A stretch of DNA of 64,000 bases, taken from NCBI GenBank assembly GCA_034440635.1, contig JAOTON010001929.1, positions 1,191,001-1,255,000 of the forward strand. The letters run 5' to 3'. This DNA is from Lepas anatifera. Its lineage: Eukaryota > Arthropoda > Thecostraca > Lepadidae. Shown here piece after piece: positions 22,441-32,700 of this stretch (position 1 is its first letter; the number at the start of each line of letters is the position of its first letter). Both the position numbers and the translations under genes were made by a program. The notes beneath the pieces are model-generated. The model was not told the DNA's origin. It did not search any database and saw only the letters and a program-made list of their open reading frames with translations.

Positions 22441-24866
22441 AATTTTGAGGGGATGATAATATGCCAAAGTCGGAATTTCGAACAAGGCACTTGGGAAAGC
22501 ATCCAATGGACAGTTTTAGGCCACTTGACACTGGACCAATTTATTCCTTCCAAAAAACCCTACCAAGCAAGAATTACAAAAACACTGTTTTCGCAGCATA
22601 ATCCTTTACCGCCTGGTCAGTCCGACTGAGTCTCCTATTTTTCGCAAATAAATTCAAGCGTATTTAAATGAGAGGCGCGTCGCTTTCTACACTCTTAGAA
22701 GGATAAATTTCACGACTTCAAGCCAAAATTTGGCATCAGGTCAGGTCAGTTCATTGAGTTATGACGTCATTTAAAAAGACATGTAAGGTAGTTTTGTTCT
22801 GCTTTAAGGAGGAGGAGGAGACCAGGGTGTATCTCGGTTTCCAAAAGAGCCAATTTTCTAGCCATCATTAAGAAACTCTTTAAAATATAAATCGGTAAGC
22901 TGCCATTTTTAGGCCAGGTCAACAGCAAGGTCACATAGAAATCATCAAAGGTCACAGTTTTTTAGTTTTTATTCTTCACTTTATGAGTATGACAGGAGAA
23001 AACCATACATTTTGTATCATAGTCAGGATCATGGTCATAATTTGAACTATTTGGAAGAAGACATTGAAAGGTCATTATTTGACCTTGACCCTAGGTCAGC
23101 GTCAGGTCGAGATTACAATGTGGTCTTGCAAGATCATGCCACATATCGTTCGAATCTTTGAACCAAGACGAACCTTTTGATGCTGTGGGCCTTCTCCTTG
23201 ATTTGGTTGTCTCCAAGATGGTCTAAATGTTTTACTGTTTAATTTGACCCATCCTAACCCACTAAAACGTTATGGTTTTATAGAGTTGTTTATAACTCGA
23301 CTCCAAGAAGAGAGAGGACAAGTACTTGCAAAAGTAGTAATTTCGATATATTCACTCGGAACCGTATTCATTTTTTTAGGTGCTTAGCCTTTTGAATCTA
23401 TTAATTTTTCCGAAAGAAACTGTCTTTGCCAGAATGACTGGAACACACTTTTCTCAGCATGTCATTATTAATGTAGACCTTACTCAGCTGTTGCTGTAGT
23501 CGCTCTCTGGCGTGAGCCTCAGGAGAGAGGACCTGAACAGGCTGTCGTCGACAGTCGTGGGCTCGGCCTTTTTGCCCAGGAAAGCCATCAGTGACTCGGC
23601 GAACTCCCTGGAAGTCTTTTCTCTCCTCCTGCTGTTGGGAAGAGTGATCTGGATCCCGAAAAGTGCATCAACGCTGGGCAGGGAGGTGGAGCTCTTCCTT
23701 GCGGACTGTAGCGCCTTCTTCATTTTTTTGCTTCTCCTTCTCCTCCAGGTCCGGCCTGTCTACGTACTCCTTCACCTGCCTGCGTCCGTGAAGGGTCCAC
23801 CAACCGCTTTCAGTATGTCCGGCATGTCCAGCCTCTTCATCTCCTTTGCCTGGGCGACCAGCTGCCGCTCCTCGGCACCCATGACGGACTTCTCTTTGGT
23901 CTGCTCCTACCATTCCAGCTTCACTTGCTTCTTTCTCCGCACCTAGTCCTTAAAAGACCTAAACTCGGAGACTCTGCCCTCGCGCAGGTCCCATGCTCTT
24001 GCAAGGATCATCGAGCGGCCAACTGCCGGTAGAGTCTGCACCTTCCTGAGCCTGTAATCCACTCTCCCACACTGTCGCTTCACCGCCAGGTTGTCCAGAT
24101 ATAGAACTTTCCCTCCATCGCCAGCATCTATAGGTTTGTGTTGGTTCAAGGGTTCGAATGGTATGTGACATGACCTTGCAAGGTCACATCGTAATATCGA
24201 CCCGACGCTGACCTAGGATCAAGGTCAAATAATGACCTTTCAATGTATTCTTCCAAATAGTTCAAATCGTGACCATGATCCTAACTATGATAAAAATGTA
24301 TGGTTTTCTCCTGTCATACTCATTAGGTGAAGATTAAAAACTCAAAAACTGTAACCTTTGATGACCTCTAGTGACCTTGCTGTTGAATTGGCTTAAAAAT
24401 GACAGCATACATATTTATATTTTAAACAGTTTTTCAGTGATGGCTAGAAAATTGGCATAGCACTTCTAGAAGCCGAGTACACCCTGGTTTCCTCCCCTCC
24501 TTGTGGCAGAAAAAATTCCCTTACATGTGTTTTTAAATGACGTCATAACTCAATGACCTGACCTGACCTGATGTCAAATTTTGGCCTCAAGCCGTCAAAT
24601 TAATCATTTGGAGAGTGTAGAAAGCAACGTGTCTTTTATTTGAATACGCGTGAATTTATTTGCGAAAACAGAGAGGAAACTCAGTCGGATTCACCAGGCG
24701 GTAAAGGATTATGCTGCGAAAACAATGTTTTTGTAATTCTTGCTTGGAAGGGGTTTTTGGAAGGACTAAATCGGTCCGAAGTGTCAAGTGGCCTAAAACT
24801 GTCCACTGAATGCTTTCCCAAGTGCTTTGCTCGAAATTCCGACTTTGGCATGTTATCAGCCCTCTC
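22441..24866. mobile_element. Fold-back element E with about 700-bp arms and a decayed coding interior
   Basis: The left arm (about 22450-23145) and right arm (about 24168-24860) are imperfect inverted copies. The outer ends share ATGCCAAAGTCGGAATTTCG, and the inner ends share the CTAGGTCAGCGTC / GACGCTGACCTAGG segment. Both arms carry AGGTCA/TGACCT words. The 1-kb centre holds minus-strand protein-like sequence broken by stops and frameshifts (separate entry). It is probably a DNA transposon with very long inverted repeats. Confidence 0.75.
23484..24150 (-). pseudogene. Decayed repeat-associated coding sequence with a GGPFT motif
   Basis: Read on the minus strand, one frame runs KVLYLDNLAVKR ... 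LARAWDLREGR, is broken by stops near 23946 and 23912, and continues through a Lys/Glu-rich helix to ILKAVGGPFTDAG. It then shifts frame (near 23780) to VKEYVDRPDLEEKEKQK, and again (near 23727) to ALQSARKSSTSLPSVDALF and a C-terminus ending SDYSNS. A related motif (DGPFTIPEAVDEYL) occurs in a second decayed copy at 55700-55980. I remember similar segments in many uncharacterised marine invertebrate proteins linked to repeats, but cannot name the family. Not functional as read. Confidence 0.6.
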
Positions 24867-25421
24867 TACCATGATGCAATATTAATGCACTATTCCACAG
24901 CTTTGAATTTGTTGGCTTCTCTGAATTATTAACAAATAATGCTCGCAAGCCAGTAAAATTTCTGCCCCTGCCTCCCGTTATCCAATCCAAATTACTTGAG
25001 ACCATGTCTGGTTCCAGAAAAATTATAGCTATTTGGAGAAAGAAGAAATAGAGATGCATGTACATTTGTCTTACTGACTCAGTGCGCTCGAAATAAGAAC
25101 TGAAAAAAATTGCATTCCTCAAATTGAAAAGTGCGGGTGCAAAGTAAGTGAAGGATATGAAGTTATGCCAGGTGCATTTGAATGATTTCACTCGATTTGA
25201 AGGAATTCGAAGCGAGTCATGATCATAGAGTTCTTTTGATCGCCATCTCAGCCAGCAGCGTCTAACATCATGTGATTTTGTGAAAGCGTCTGATAACCAC
25301 ATCGCCTCCAATCCAGTAACGATCATCGAGAGCTGAGTTTGATCAGTTGTGGGATGTTTTCTAACTCTTTGTCTACTCGTATGTGGCATAACCACAAATT
25401 CATTCTTTACAACGTTCTGGT

Positions 25422-25424
<3 letters not shown>

Positions 25425-25468
<44 letters not shown>
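25425..25468. repeat. (TA)n tract at the left edge of element F
   Basis: About 22 AT units, directly followed by GTTACGGCCCGTATGG. The matching tract at the other edge is 29231-29275. Confidence 0.95.
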
Positions 25469-25470
<2 letters not shown>

Positions 25471-25471
<1 letters not shown>

Positions 25472-25645
25472 ACGGCCCGTATGGAAAACCGGCCCGTTTG
25501 CAAACGGGCCGGCCCATTTGTAAACGGGCCAAATAGCTGGCCCGTATGCAAACGGGCCAGCAAATTGGCCCGTTTGCAAATGGGCCGGTCCGTTGCATAA
25601 CGTCCGGCCCGTTTGCAAACCGGCCGGACTTTTTGCAAACGGGCC
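25471..25645 (+). repeat. Palindrome array F-left (about 8 units)
   Basis: Units are about 20 bp with consensus GGCCCGTTTGCAAACGGGCC, which is a perfect palindrome. Clear units are at 25491-25510, 25511-25530, 25539-25558, 25567-25586, 25606-25625 and 25626-25645. Two pairs are separated by 8-bp spacers (aaatagct and agcaaatt). Several units carry compensating or single changes. Confidence 0.92.
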
Positions 25646-26554
25646 AAAGCTGATAAAGATGTGGGTAGCAGGTAATGACAAGTCAACTTAGTTGATGGTA
25701 TGTCGGTTAGGAGAAAAATTGTCAATCGCGAGGTGTAAGTGAGTGACATGTCAACCATGTCAATAATAATTTGAATAAGAGAAACACGCCATCAATGATC
25801 TGAAAGTTTTTGGGTAATAGTTTTGTCATGAAACTGCCCTATATCTATCAATAGCTGTCATGATACCGTTAAATATTTACTGATAGATATATATCCTTCT
25901 GAAACCACCTAAGCATAAGCATAAGCCTGGGCATAAGCGATCATTAGCGATCCCTGTTTTAGTGAAATATTAATTTTCATACTAGGTAAGTATGTACTTT
26001 GATTAAGTTACTAGTCATTCTAGATACTTGTTAAATATGTTTGCAGTCAAATTCAAGATAATTTATAAAAACATAGGCGTTTTTGTCTTTGTTCACGGCT
26101 TTGGCATACAGTTTCTCATATTGCAGCCCACATCAGGGCAACGAGATCAGCAGAACAGTGGATTTAAGCAACAGTGCATTTAATACAAATTTTCAACCAG
26201 CTCCCCGCAGATTGCAACACCATTTCTGATAAAACTTACTTGCAGAATGTTGGGGGTTGGCTCCAAAGATACAGAAAATGTCAACTAGGTTGTACGCCAC
26301 CTGTTCTTCTGACTTTGTTCGGAGTGGACGCAACACTACGAATTTGGTGAGGTGATTCTGACAATTTAGTATATAGGAATATCCATCCTTCCTCTCACTG
26401 TGCCAGTCGCTGAGGTCGACTTGAGCATGTCTGGCCATGTCATCAGTAATGGTTGAGAGAGACACTATTGTATTCTGTAGCCGTGTCTTCTTCGTCTCGC
26501 AGTTTTTGCAGGTTTCTAGGTACAGCCCGACAGTTGCACGGCTAATGTTGGCGT

Positions 26555-26620
26555 ATTTGTACTTTACTGCGTTAAAGGGAAAGTGGCACCACTTTCCCTT
26601 TAACGCAGTAAAGTACAAAT
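26555..26620. repeat. Perfect hairpin, 32-bp arms and 2-bp loop
   Basis: Arms 26555-26586 and 26589-26620 are exact reverse complements. The hairpin covers the TTAA junction of family G copy G1 and the neighbouring integrase sequence, so one end of G1 and its flank have been duplicated in inverted form. Confidence 0.97.
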
Positions 26621-27050
26621 AACGTAGTTTTAACTGAGATAGCCAAGTTGTAAAGCATGCTGGAAAACCCGGCACTCAATATATCGTTTGTCTTGAAACT
26701 CAAAGCTTCCGTAGAGAAAAGCTAACAACCTACCTGAAATAAACCCCACATGTACCCCATGTAGCAGGCCACAACTGTCAGCTGTTGGTGTGACGACATA
26801 TGCTGACGTCATGGTGAGTATCAGCCAATCCAAGCCCTTGAAGCCTATTGAATATGGTAGTAGTTGTCAGATCATGACATCATCCACAGGCAGAGACTTA
26901 TTACTTTCTACAGAGGAGCATTTTAAAAATAAAAATATCGAGCTTATTGTACATGTTTTCAGGGAAATCATGGACGCTTTCATGAACTTTGGCTAGAAGT
27001 ACCCCTAATTGCACTAAATTCCAAGATTCGACCAGGGTGCCACATTCCCT
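26576..27050 (-). mobile_element. TTAA element, family G, copy G1
   Basis: The element is bounded by TTAA at 26572-26575 and 27051-27054, with ends AGGGAA(A/T)GTGGCACC. It splits the integrase remnant of element F. About 30 bp next to the left end (26591-26620) are an inverted copy of the flank. Other copies: 31113-31562, 51503-51954 and 60051-60500. Confidence 0.85.
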
Positions 27051-27441
27051 TTAAACGTCTTGCTACTGCCAGGATGCCCCAGTGAAAGGTGCAGCTCATG
27101 AATAACAGCAAAGACTTCCTCATTGTGGATGATTTCTCGTCATGTGTTTTTGTTGATCAACTTTTGCACTCCTGCAATTGTAATTAAATCATACTTTTTG
27201 AAGCGCGGGTAGTGTCTCGCTAAGTACAGCTTTCCATGAGCCTTAATGTCCGCTAAGTCTTTGACGATCTCATCATAAGTGACCTTCGGCACCGACTGCG
27301 TGTTCGTTGCTTTCTCATCTTTCGCAGCAACAAAAATAAGCAAAGAACTCCTCTTGCGACATAGTTCCTGATTATAATCATTATTGGTAACTTAATGAAG
27401 CAAGAGAGTGGGCACAAGACGAGGTTTAGGACAACACGCAC

Positions 27442-28950
27442 ATTGGAAATGATATGACCGCATTCACTTTTCAGGGCATATTTTCCATAGTATTCAACAA
27501 TCGAAAACCAATCTGATCAGAGGCTAGATAATGCCGGTGTTCACCAGAAGTGGTCTTTGCCTGTGACTAAGCCAGATTCTTAGCATCGTTAAAACTATTT
27601 TTTGGCAAACAAGGAGCACTAAGTTATTTCCGGATACATATTTACTTTGTTAACTGAATACGTAGGTACCAGTCATCCTTAAATGCTAAAGCTCTACAAG
27701 CAGCAATCTATTCAAGCATTGCAAGCATTTCTGCACGCATGTAAATGGAATGCAGTGCAGTCACAATGCTTGCCATGTTCAGATATTAATATTAACTTAA
27801 TTTAATCGCCCAGTTTACAAATTCATGGGAAATAAAAAGATTCATGAAAATGGAAAAATTAGATGCATTAAACTAAAAAATACGGACTTTCTCTAATAGA
27901 CCAGACCCCATCAGTTTCCACACAACTTAGTTTTCATGGTCCAAATGCGATCTGATCAAACCGCAGATCCAGATACATCTTGGAGTCGTCGAGTTCATGA
28001 AGCGCTATTTTCCCAACACTTTAGCACAGACTCTGCCATAGTGATGTGAAAAAACGCGCGTACTCCATCTGCATGCGATCCGGATCACATTTTGGCCATA
28101 GAGACTAGGCCAGTGACTATCATCCGAATCCAAAATCCAATAAATATGTATTGAATACAACTAATTCGATAATGACCTGGATTCAAATGCTCATCCAGTT
28201 TCGAAGCTAAGCTGTTCCGGCACTCAGCAAAAGGTGGAGGTAATGTTACCTGGGATAATTTGCCTAGAAAGGCCCCGAAGCAGCCAATTTGGATTCAGTA
28301 AAGCAGAGGAAGATAGACTGCAGCATAAAATGGAAAATTAATTTGGAACTTTGTTTCAGCTACTTAATTTCCTTTACCTAGAAAAGATGGCAGCCTTAGC
28401 TAAACCTTCTATGATGAGAGGCGCTGGCATTGCCTCTAATCTAATTATCCTGGCCAGGTATGATTGTAAATGCAGATGGGGTGGCACAGGATATTTATCA
28501 AATTCTTAAATCCATGACTCAAAAATGAATATTTTAATATGGACCTCTCCCCAAACCAGAAATAGAGCATAACCTGAAATCGAAGATAGTAAATTTCTAA
28601 TGCTATATTTAGGGTTCAATCCAGGGATGACGCAATATTCTTAAACGTAGGTACACAACCATGCATAACATTTACCAGAGATTCAGCAAGTCTCAAGGCG
28701 ACGAGGCGGTCCAATCACCCCTGCACTTCACAGATAAAAGAAGGCGTACAACGCTTGGTCTTCCGGCGGCAGGTCGGGTCACTATTATGCTCAGGAGGTG
28801 GAGTGGGCGGGATTTATCCAATGCGCTTCGGTCCAGAAGTGGAAAAATTAGGCATGATGCGATTTGGAGCTAATTTTCATGAAATTTGATCAGTAGACCC
28901 ATTCCAAGAACGCTGCTGCGTGCGAATTCATTTTACTCAAATCCGTTTTA
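27442..28950. other. Right interior of element F, no recognised content
   Basis: AT-rich sequence without a supportable open frame or repeat. It may be the rest of the element or older DNA. Confidence 0.4.
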
Positions 28951-28958
28951 AGCGAGCC

Positions 28959-29227
28959 GGCTGATTTGTAAACGGACCGGCCGGTTTGCAAACGGGCTGG
29001 CCAGTTTGTAAACGGGCCGGCCGGTTTGCAAACGGGCCAGGATACTAGAAAACCCAAACGGGCCAGACTTTTTGCAAACGGGCCACATCGCTGGCCCGTT
29101 TGCATACGGATCGGCCCATTTGCAAACGGGCCAATTTGCTGGCCCGTTTGCATACGGGCCGGCTATTTGGCCCGTTTACAAATGGGCCGGCCCGTATGCA
29201 AACGGGCCGATTTTCCATACGGGCCGT
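28959..29227 (-). repeat. Palindrome array F-right (about 11 units)
   Basis: Same 20-bp unit as F-left, in overall inverted order. Good units are at 28979-28998, 28999-29018, 29019-29038, 29113-29132, 29141-29160, 29169-29188 and 29189-29208. The inner half favours GGCCGGTTTGCAAACGGGCC. Spacers such as ggctattt mirror the aaatagct spacer of the left array. Confidence 0.92.

Positions 29228-29230
<3 letters not shown>

Positions 29231-29275
<45 letters not shown>
29231..29275. repeat. (TA)n tract at the right edge of element F
   Basis: About 22 AT units, directly after CGGGCCGTAAC. Confidence 0.95.
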
Positions 29276-29276
<1 letters not shown>

Positions 29277-29587
29277 ACATGGCTTTTACCACTTTTTAAC
29301 TGATTTGCTGAGACTATTGACGAAGACATAGAGCTGTGGACGAAGATATGTGCACGTGACGTTTTCATAAAAGGATACCGCGCCGCACATAACCCCCGCA
29401 GATCATGCGTGGTTATACCCCAGCAAACATTACTTGGTTTCATCAGTGAAACCGTCTTTAAATGATTTCATAAACCTTGATTTGCGAACCACGATATGTC
29501 ATAGTACAGAAGCTTGTGTGTAATGCTGTACTAAGGTAGTGGTTCGGGCAATATCATGCTAACAGGCCGAGCAGATTATTATTTGTT

Positions 29588-29716
29588 ATGCTTTTGTCGA
29601 GTACTGACTTTGCGGGTTGCTGCGCACTGTTAAACTGGACACTAGCATTTCCCCGCCGCAGACAGGCTACTAGCATTGCTATCTCTTTGGAAAAAACAAT
29701 AGTAACAGTTTTATTG
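29588..29716 (+). CDS. Large gene, coding exon 1 (start uncertain)
   Basis: Frame from the ATG at 29588, ending ISLEKTIVTVLL before the strong donor GTAAGT at 29717. Joined in phase 0 to 29787, it builds a continuous hydrophobic stretch of about 22 residues. The ATG leaves a long N-terminal region before the hydrophobic core, so a start further upstream or an alternative start at 29766 (reading directly into exon 2) is possible. Confidence 0.5.
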
Positions 29717-32700
29717 GTAAGTGCATTGATGTACGGACATTCCTCTGAAAAGGTGATATCAGAAAGTGACAGAAATTCCTCGGCAGATTTCTACGATGAT
29801 CCTGGTGGTGACGACTAGTGGAATAGTCGTAAACGCCAGTTTTTCAGCCAAACTTGCTGATACATTCCTCGTAGATGAAGAGGACTCCTCAATCAAAGCA
29901 AATGATCTCTTCAGTGACGTGGTAGATTCATTTGCGGGCGGGAGCCATTTCGGCGATAAGAAGGATATTAAAGAAGGCTTGTTGGAAGACAGCTTCGACA
30001 GTAAAGCAGAGAAAAGAGCTCTCTTGGACGACGACGATGACCAGTTCCAACTGCATAAACTCGCCCAGAACTACAACGAGCTTCAGGTAAGTCTGAAACC
30101 ACTATAAAATAGTAATGGAAGGCAGGGAGAATTATGACAGAGGATATCTATAATTTCTGAAGCATTCATAATAGATAACGGCGAAGTATCAAATTTTCAG
30201 ATAACAATCTGAAGCTGTAACAAAATATACTTAAAGAGCCAGCCAGGGGGAGGCAGCAGAAAATAAGGGACGCATAATTAATAAGAAACGCATAATTAAT
30301 AAGAAACACATAATCCGAACAAATAATTCTTTGACGTTAATTTCAGACTGCATCGATAAATATCAATTAAATATTCTATTTTTAATAGCCATTCTGAGGT
30401 GTCTCTTCAAAAGTAATCAGTTCAGTAGCATAGCACTTATGTGAAGAAAATCATAGCCAATACCTCAATCACCCACTATATATTTCCTTTCTATCTTAAC
30501 GATCAGAGTCGGGCAGTCCGCTATTCTATTCCGTTAGTTCGCTATATGCAGACTCTTTCAATGTTAGCGGAGCAGCGGTAGCGGTTTTCAGAGCCAAAAA
30601 GTAGCAGGGTAGGGGGTAGCGCACTAAACAAATTCAAACCATCGCCGCACCGACACACTTACGGAGACCACCAGACCGCCACAAACAGAAGATGAAGACC
30701 GAGAGCGGTGTTTTCTCCATCGGAGAAACAAAACAAGACAGAGTTAATGTTTTTATTGTGCAATAATGTGTTCACTGGCCTGTCCCTCGAATCTGGATGT
30801 ATGAACACTGAAGATTGTTTATTCGGGCACAGCCCTTCATCAGAATCATATAGGTAATATCAACAATCCTCAGTCATGGTGTAGCCAGACCTCGAATTCG
30901 CGGTCTGGCTACACTATGACTGATAATTTTTATCTTACCTACCTGATTCTGATGAAGGGCTGTGCCCGAATATAAAATCTTAAGTATTTTTTACATCCAG
31001 ATTTGAGGGGACAAGCCTGCGAACACCTTGTCAACTAATCATCATTCTCCTCGCCGCGGCACTCAAAAACATATCAACGTTTTCATTGTGCGATTTTGTT
31101 TGAATATCTTAAAGGGAATGTGGCACCTTGGTCGAATTCTGGAATTTAGTGTAATTAGGCGTACTTTTAGCCGAAAATAATGAAACCACTCATGATTTCT
31201 CTGAAAAATGTACAATAAACTCAATATTTGGATTTTTAAAATGCTCTTCTAGGGAAAGAAGTAAATATCTGCCTGTGGATGATGTCATGATCTAGCAACC
31301 ACTACCATAATCGAAAAGCTTCAAGGGTTTCGATTGGCTGATGCTCATCGTGACGTCAGCATATGTTGTCACACCAACAGCCATGACAACTGTGGCCTGC
31401 TGCTAGGGGTAAATGAGGGGTACATTGCAGGTAGGTTAAAGCTTTTTTCTACGGAAATCTCGAGTTCCATGACAAACTATATATTGAGTACCGGGTTTTC
31501 CGACTTGCTTTAAAACTTGGCTATCTCAGTTAAAATCACGTTATGAAGATGCCACATTCCTTTTAACATAAAACATCAATGTATGTGTGTTATTTACAGA
31601 TAAATGATAGGTTTTTTGACATTTATGACAAAGTAATGAAGCTATTTTGGGGTACGGCTTTAGCAGCACTTCATGATAAAAAGCAGCGGTAACGGAGTAG
31701 CGGAATAGCGGAGAAGCAAGCCACGGTTTCGTGATTTTGAAAAAGAAGCACTAGAAGCAGTAGTAGCTTCAGTCAGCCAAAGTGACGGAAGAAGCGTTGG
31801 TGGTTTCTAAAATGTTGTAGCGGTGGCAACAAAAGTTAATGGTAAATCAAATACAGATAATACAAATCTGACTGTGATATATAACATTGGAGCAAGTACT
31901 TCTTCATCATATTCATTCATATTCACTCTCCTATTTCTTCAAAGTTCTGGTCAAATTACCCAGAGTTTACAATATTGGTACCGTCAAGATTATAAATGAT
32001 GTTACACCTGCACCTTTAGCCCCTTGAGATGTTAAAACTCTTTTGTATACGTATTTTTTACTGTTATGGGCGCCACATGACCTTTGCTGTCGACGCGCCC
32101 TAAACCACCAATTATGATGATGATAAATGATGTTAGCAATATTTAAAACGTAATTTTGGGCCTACCTCGAAATAATTTTTCTATATTAAGAAGGCACATG
32201 TAGATCCAATGAAGGAATAGTGCACGTATTCACTCTCAATCAAGACTCAGTGCTGCTGAAATGTCGTTGGCGTCCTCCACTAAAGCGTCCTTGGCGCCCC
32301 CTGAAACATCCCCCTGATGCGAGTATCGGCGCCCAGGCCATGACTTGTCACGCCCCTGATATGCTGCGACGTCCAAAAGTAGCGTCTCTGGTCGGAATTG
32401 AGCTCCCCTGACCGGGAGCCGACAAAAGCAAATTCGTTTTCCTGAGCATAGCTTTGAGGTGTTTAGTTGTATCACGTCTAATGCGTCTTAAAGCGCATTT
32501 CCAGTCGCATTTTCGACTTTTGTGTTTACGCCTTTGTTCTCGTGATACTATTAATTCCATGCATTTCAATGTACATAAAAGAACATCAAGACGGCCACAA
32601 ATATGACCATAGACGGTCAGACATACATACATATATACATGCACACCTCCAAATACAACAGACGGGACAGACATAATATTTCTTTCAAAATATTTCAGCA

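Larger units (their letters stand above)
26193..27441 (-). pseudogene. Integrase-like (DDE, rve-type) coding remnant in element F
   Basis: On the minus strand, in order: a segment with YDEIVKDLADIK and HYPRFKKYDLITI (27140-27290); a zinc-binding-like stretch VIHELHLSLGHPGSSK (about 27064-27110); then, after an inserted family G element, YANISRATV, the CKNCETKK pair of cysteines (about 26490-26550) and HAQVDLSDW followed by NHLTKFVVLRPL (about 26300-26420). This order (upstream segment, HH, CC, core) matches the integrases of Gypsy/Ginger ancestry, also seen in host-domesticated GIN1, KRBA2 and SCAND3-type proteins. The expected second acidic residue (the SDNG region) is not present in HSASKF, and stops intervene, so it is inactive. 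Confidence 0.7.
25469..29230. mobile_element. Element F: inverted palindrome arrays flanking integrase remnants (3,762 bp)
   Basis: The left end GTTACGGCCCGTATGGAAAA and the right end (its exact reverse complement) abut (TA)n tracts on the outside. Inside each end lies an array of a 20-bp self-complementary word. The interior carries minus-strand coding remnants of an integrase-type DDE protein (26193-27440), interrupted by a family G element. The arrangement looks like a transposon that sits in a TA microsatellite. The family cannot be named from sequence alone: a Ginger- or IS3EU-like cut-and-paste element with a retroviral-type integrase is one possibility. Confidence 0.6.

Noticed and set aside
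23484..24171. Functional host gene in the centre of element E
   Set aside because: Two stops and two frameshifts within about 650 bp, and it sits between long inverted repeats.
26193..26675. Intact integrase gene
   Set aside because: Split by a TTAA element, stops present, second acidic catalytic region missing.
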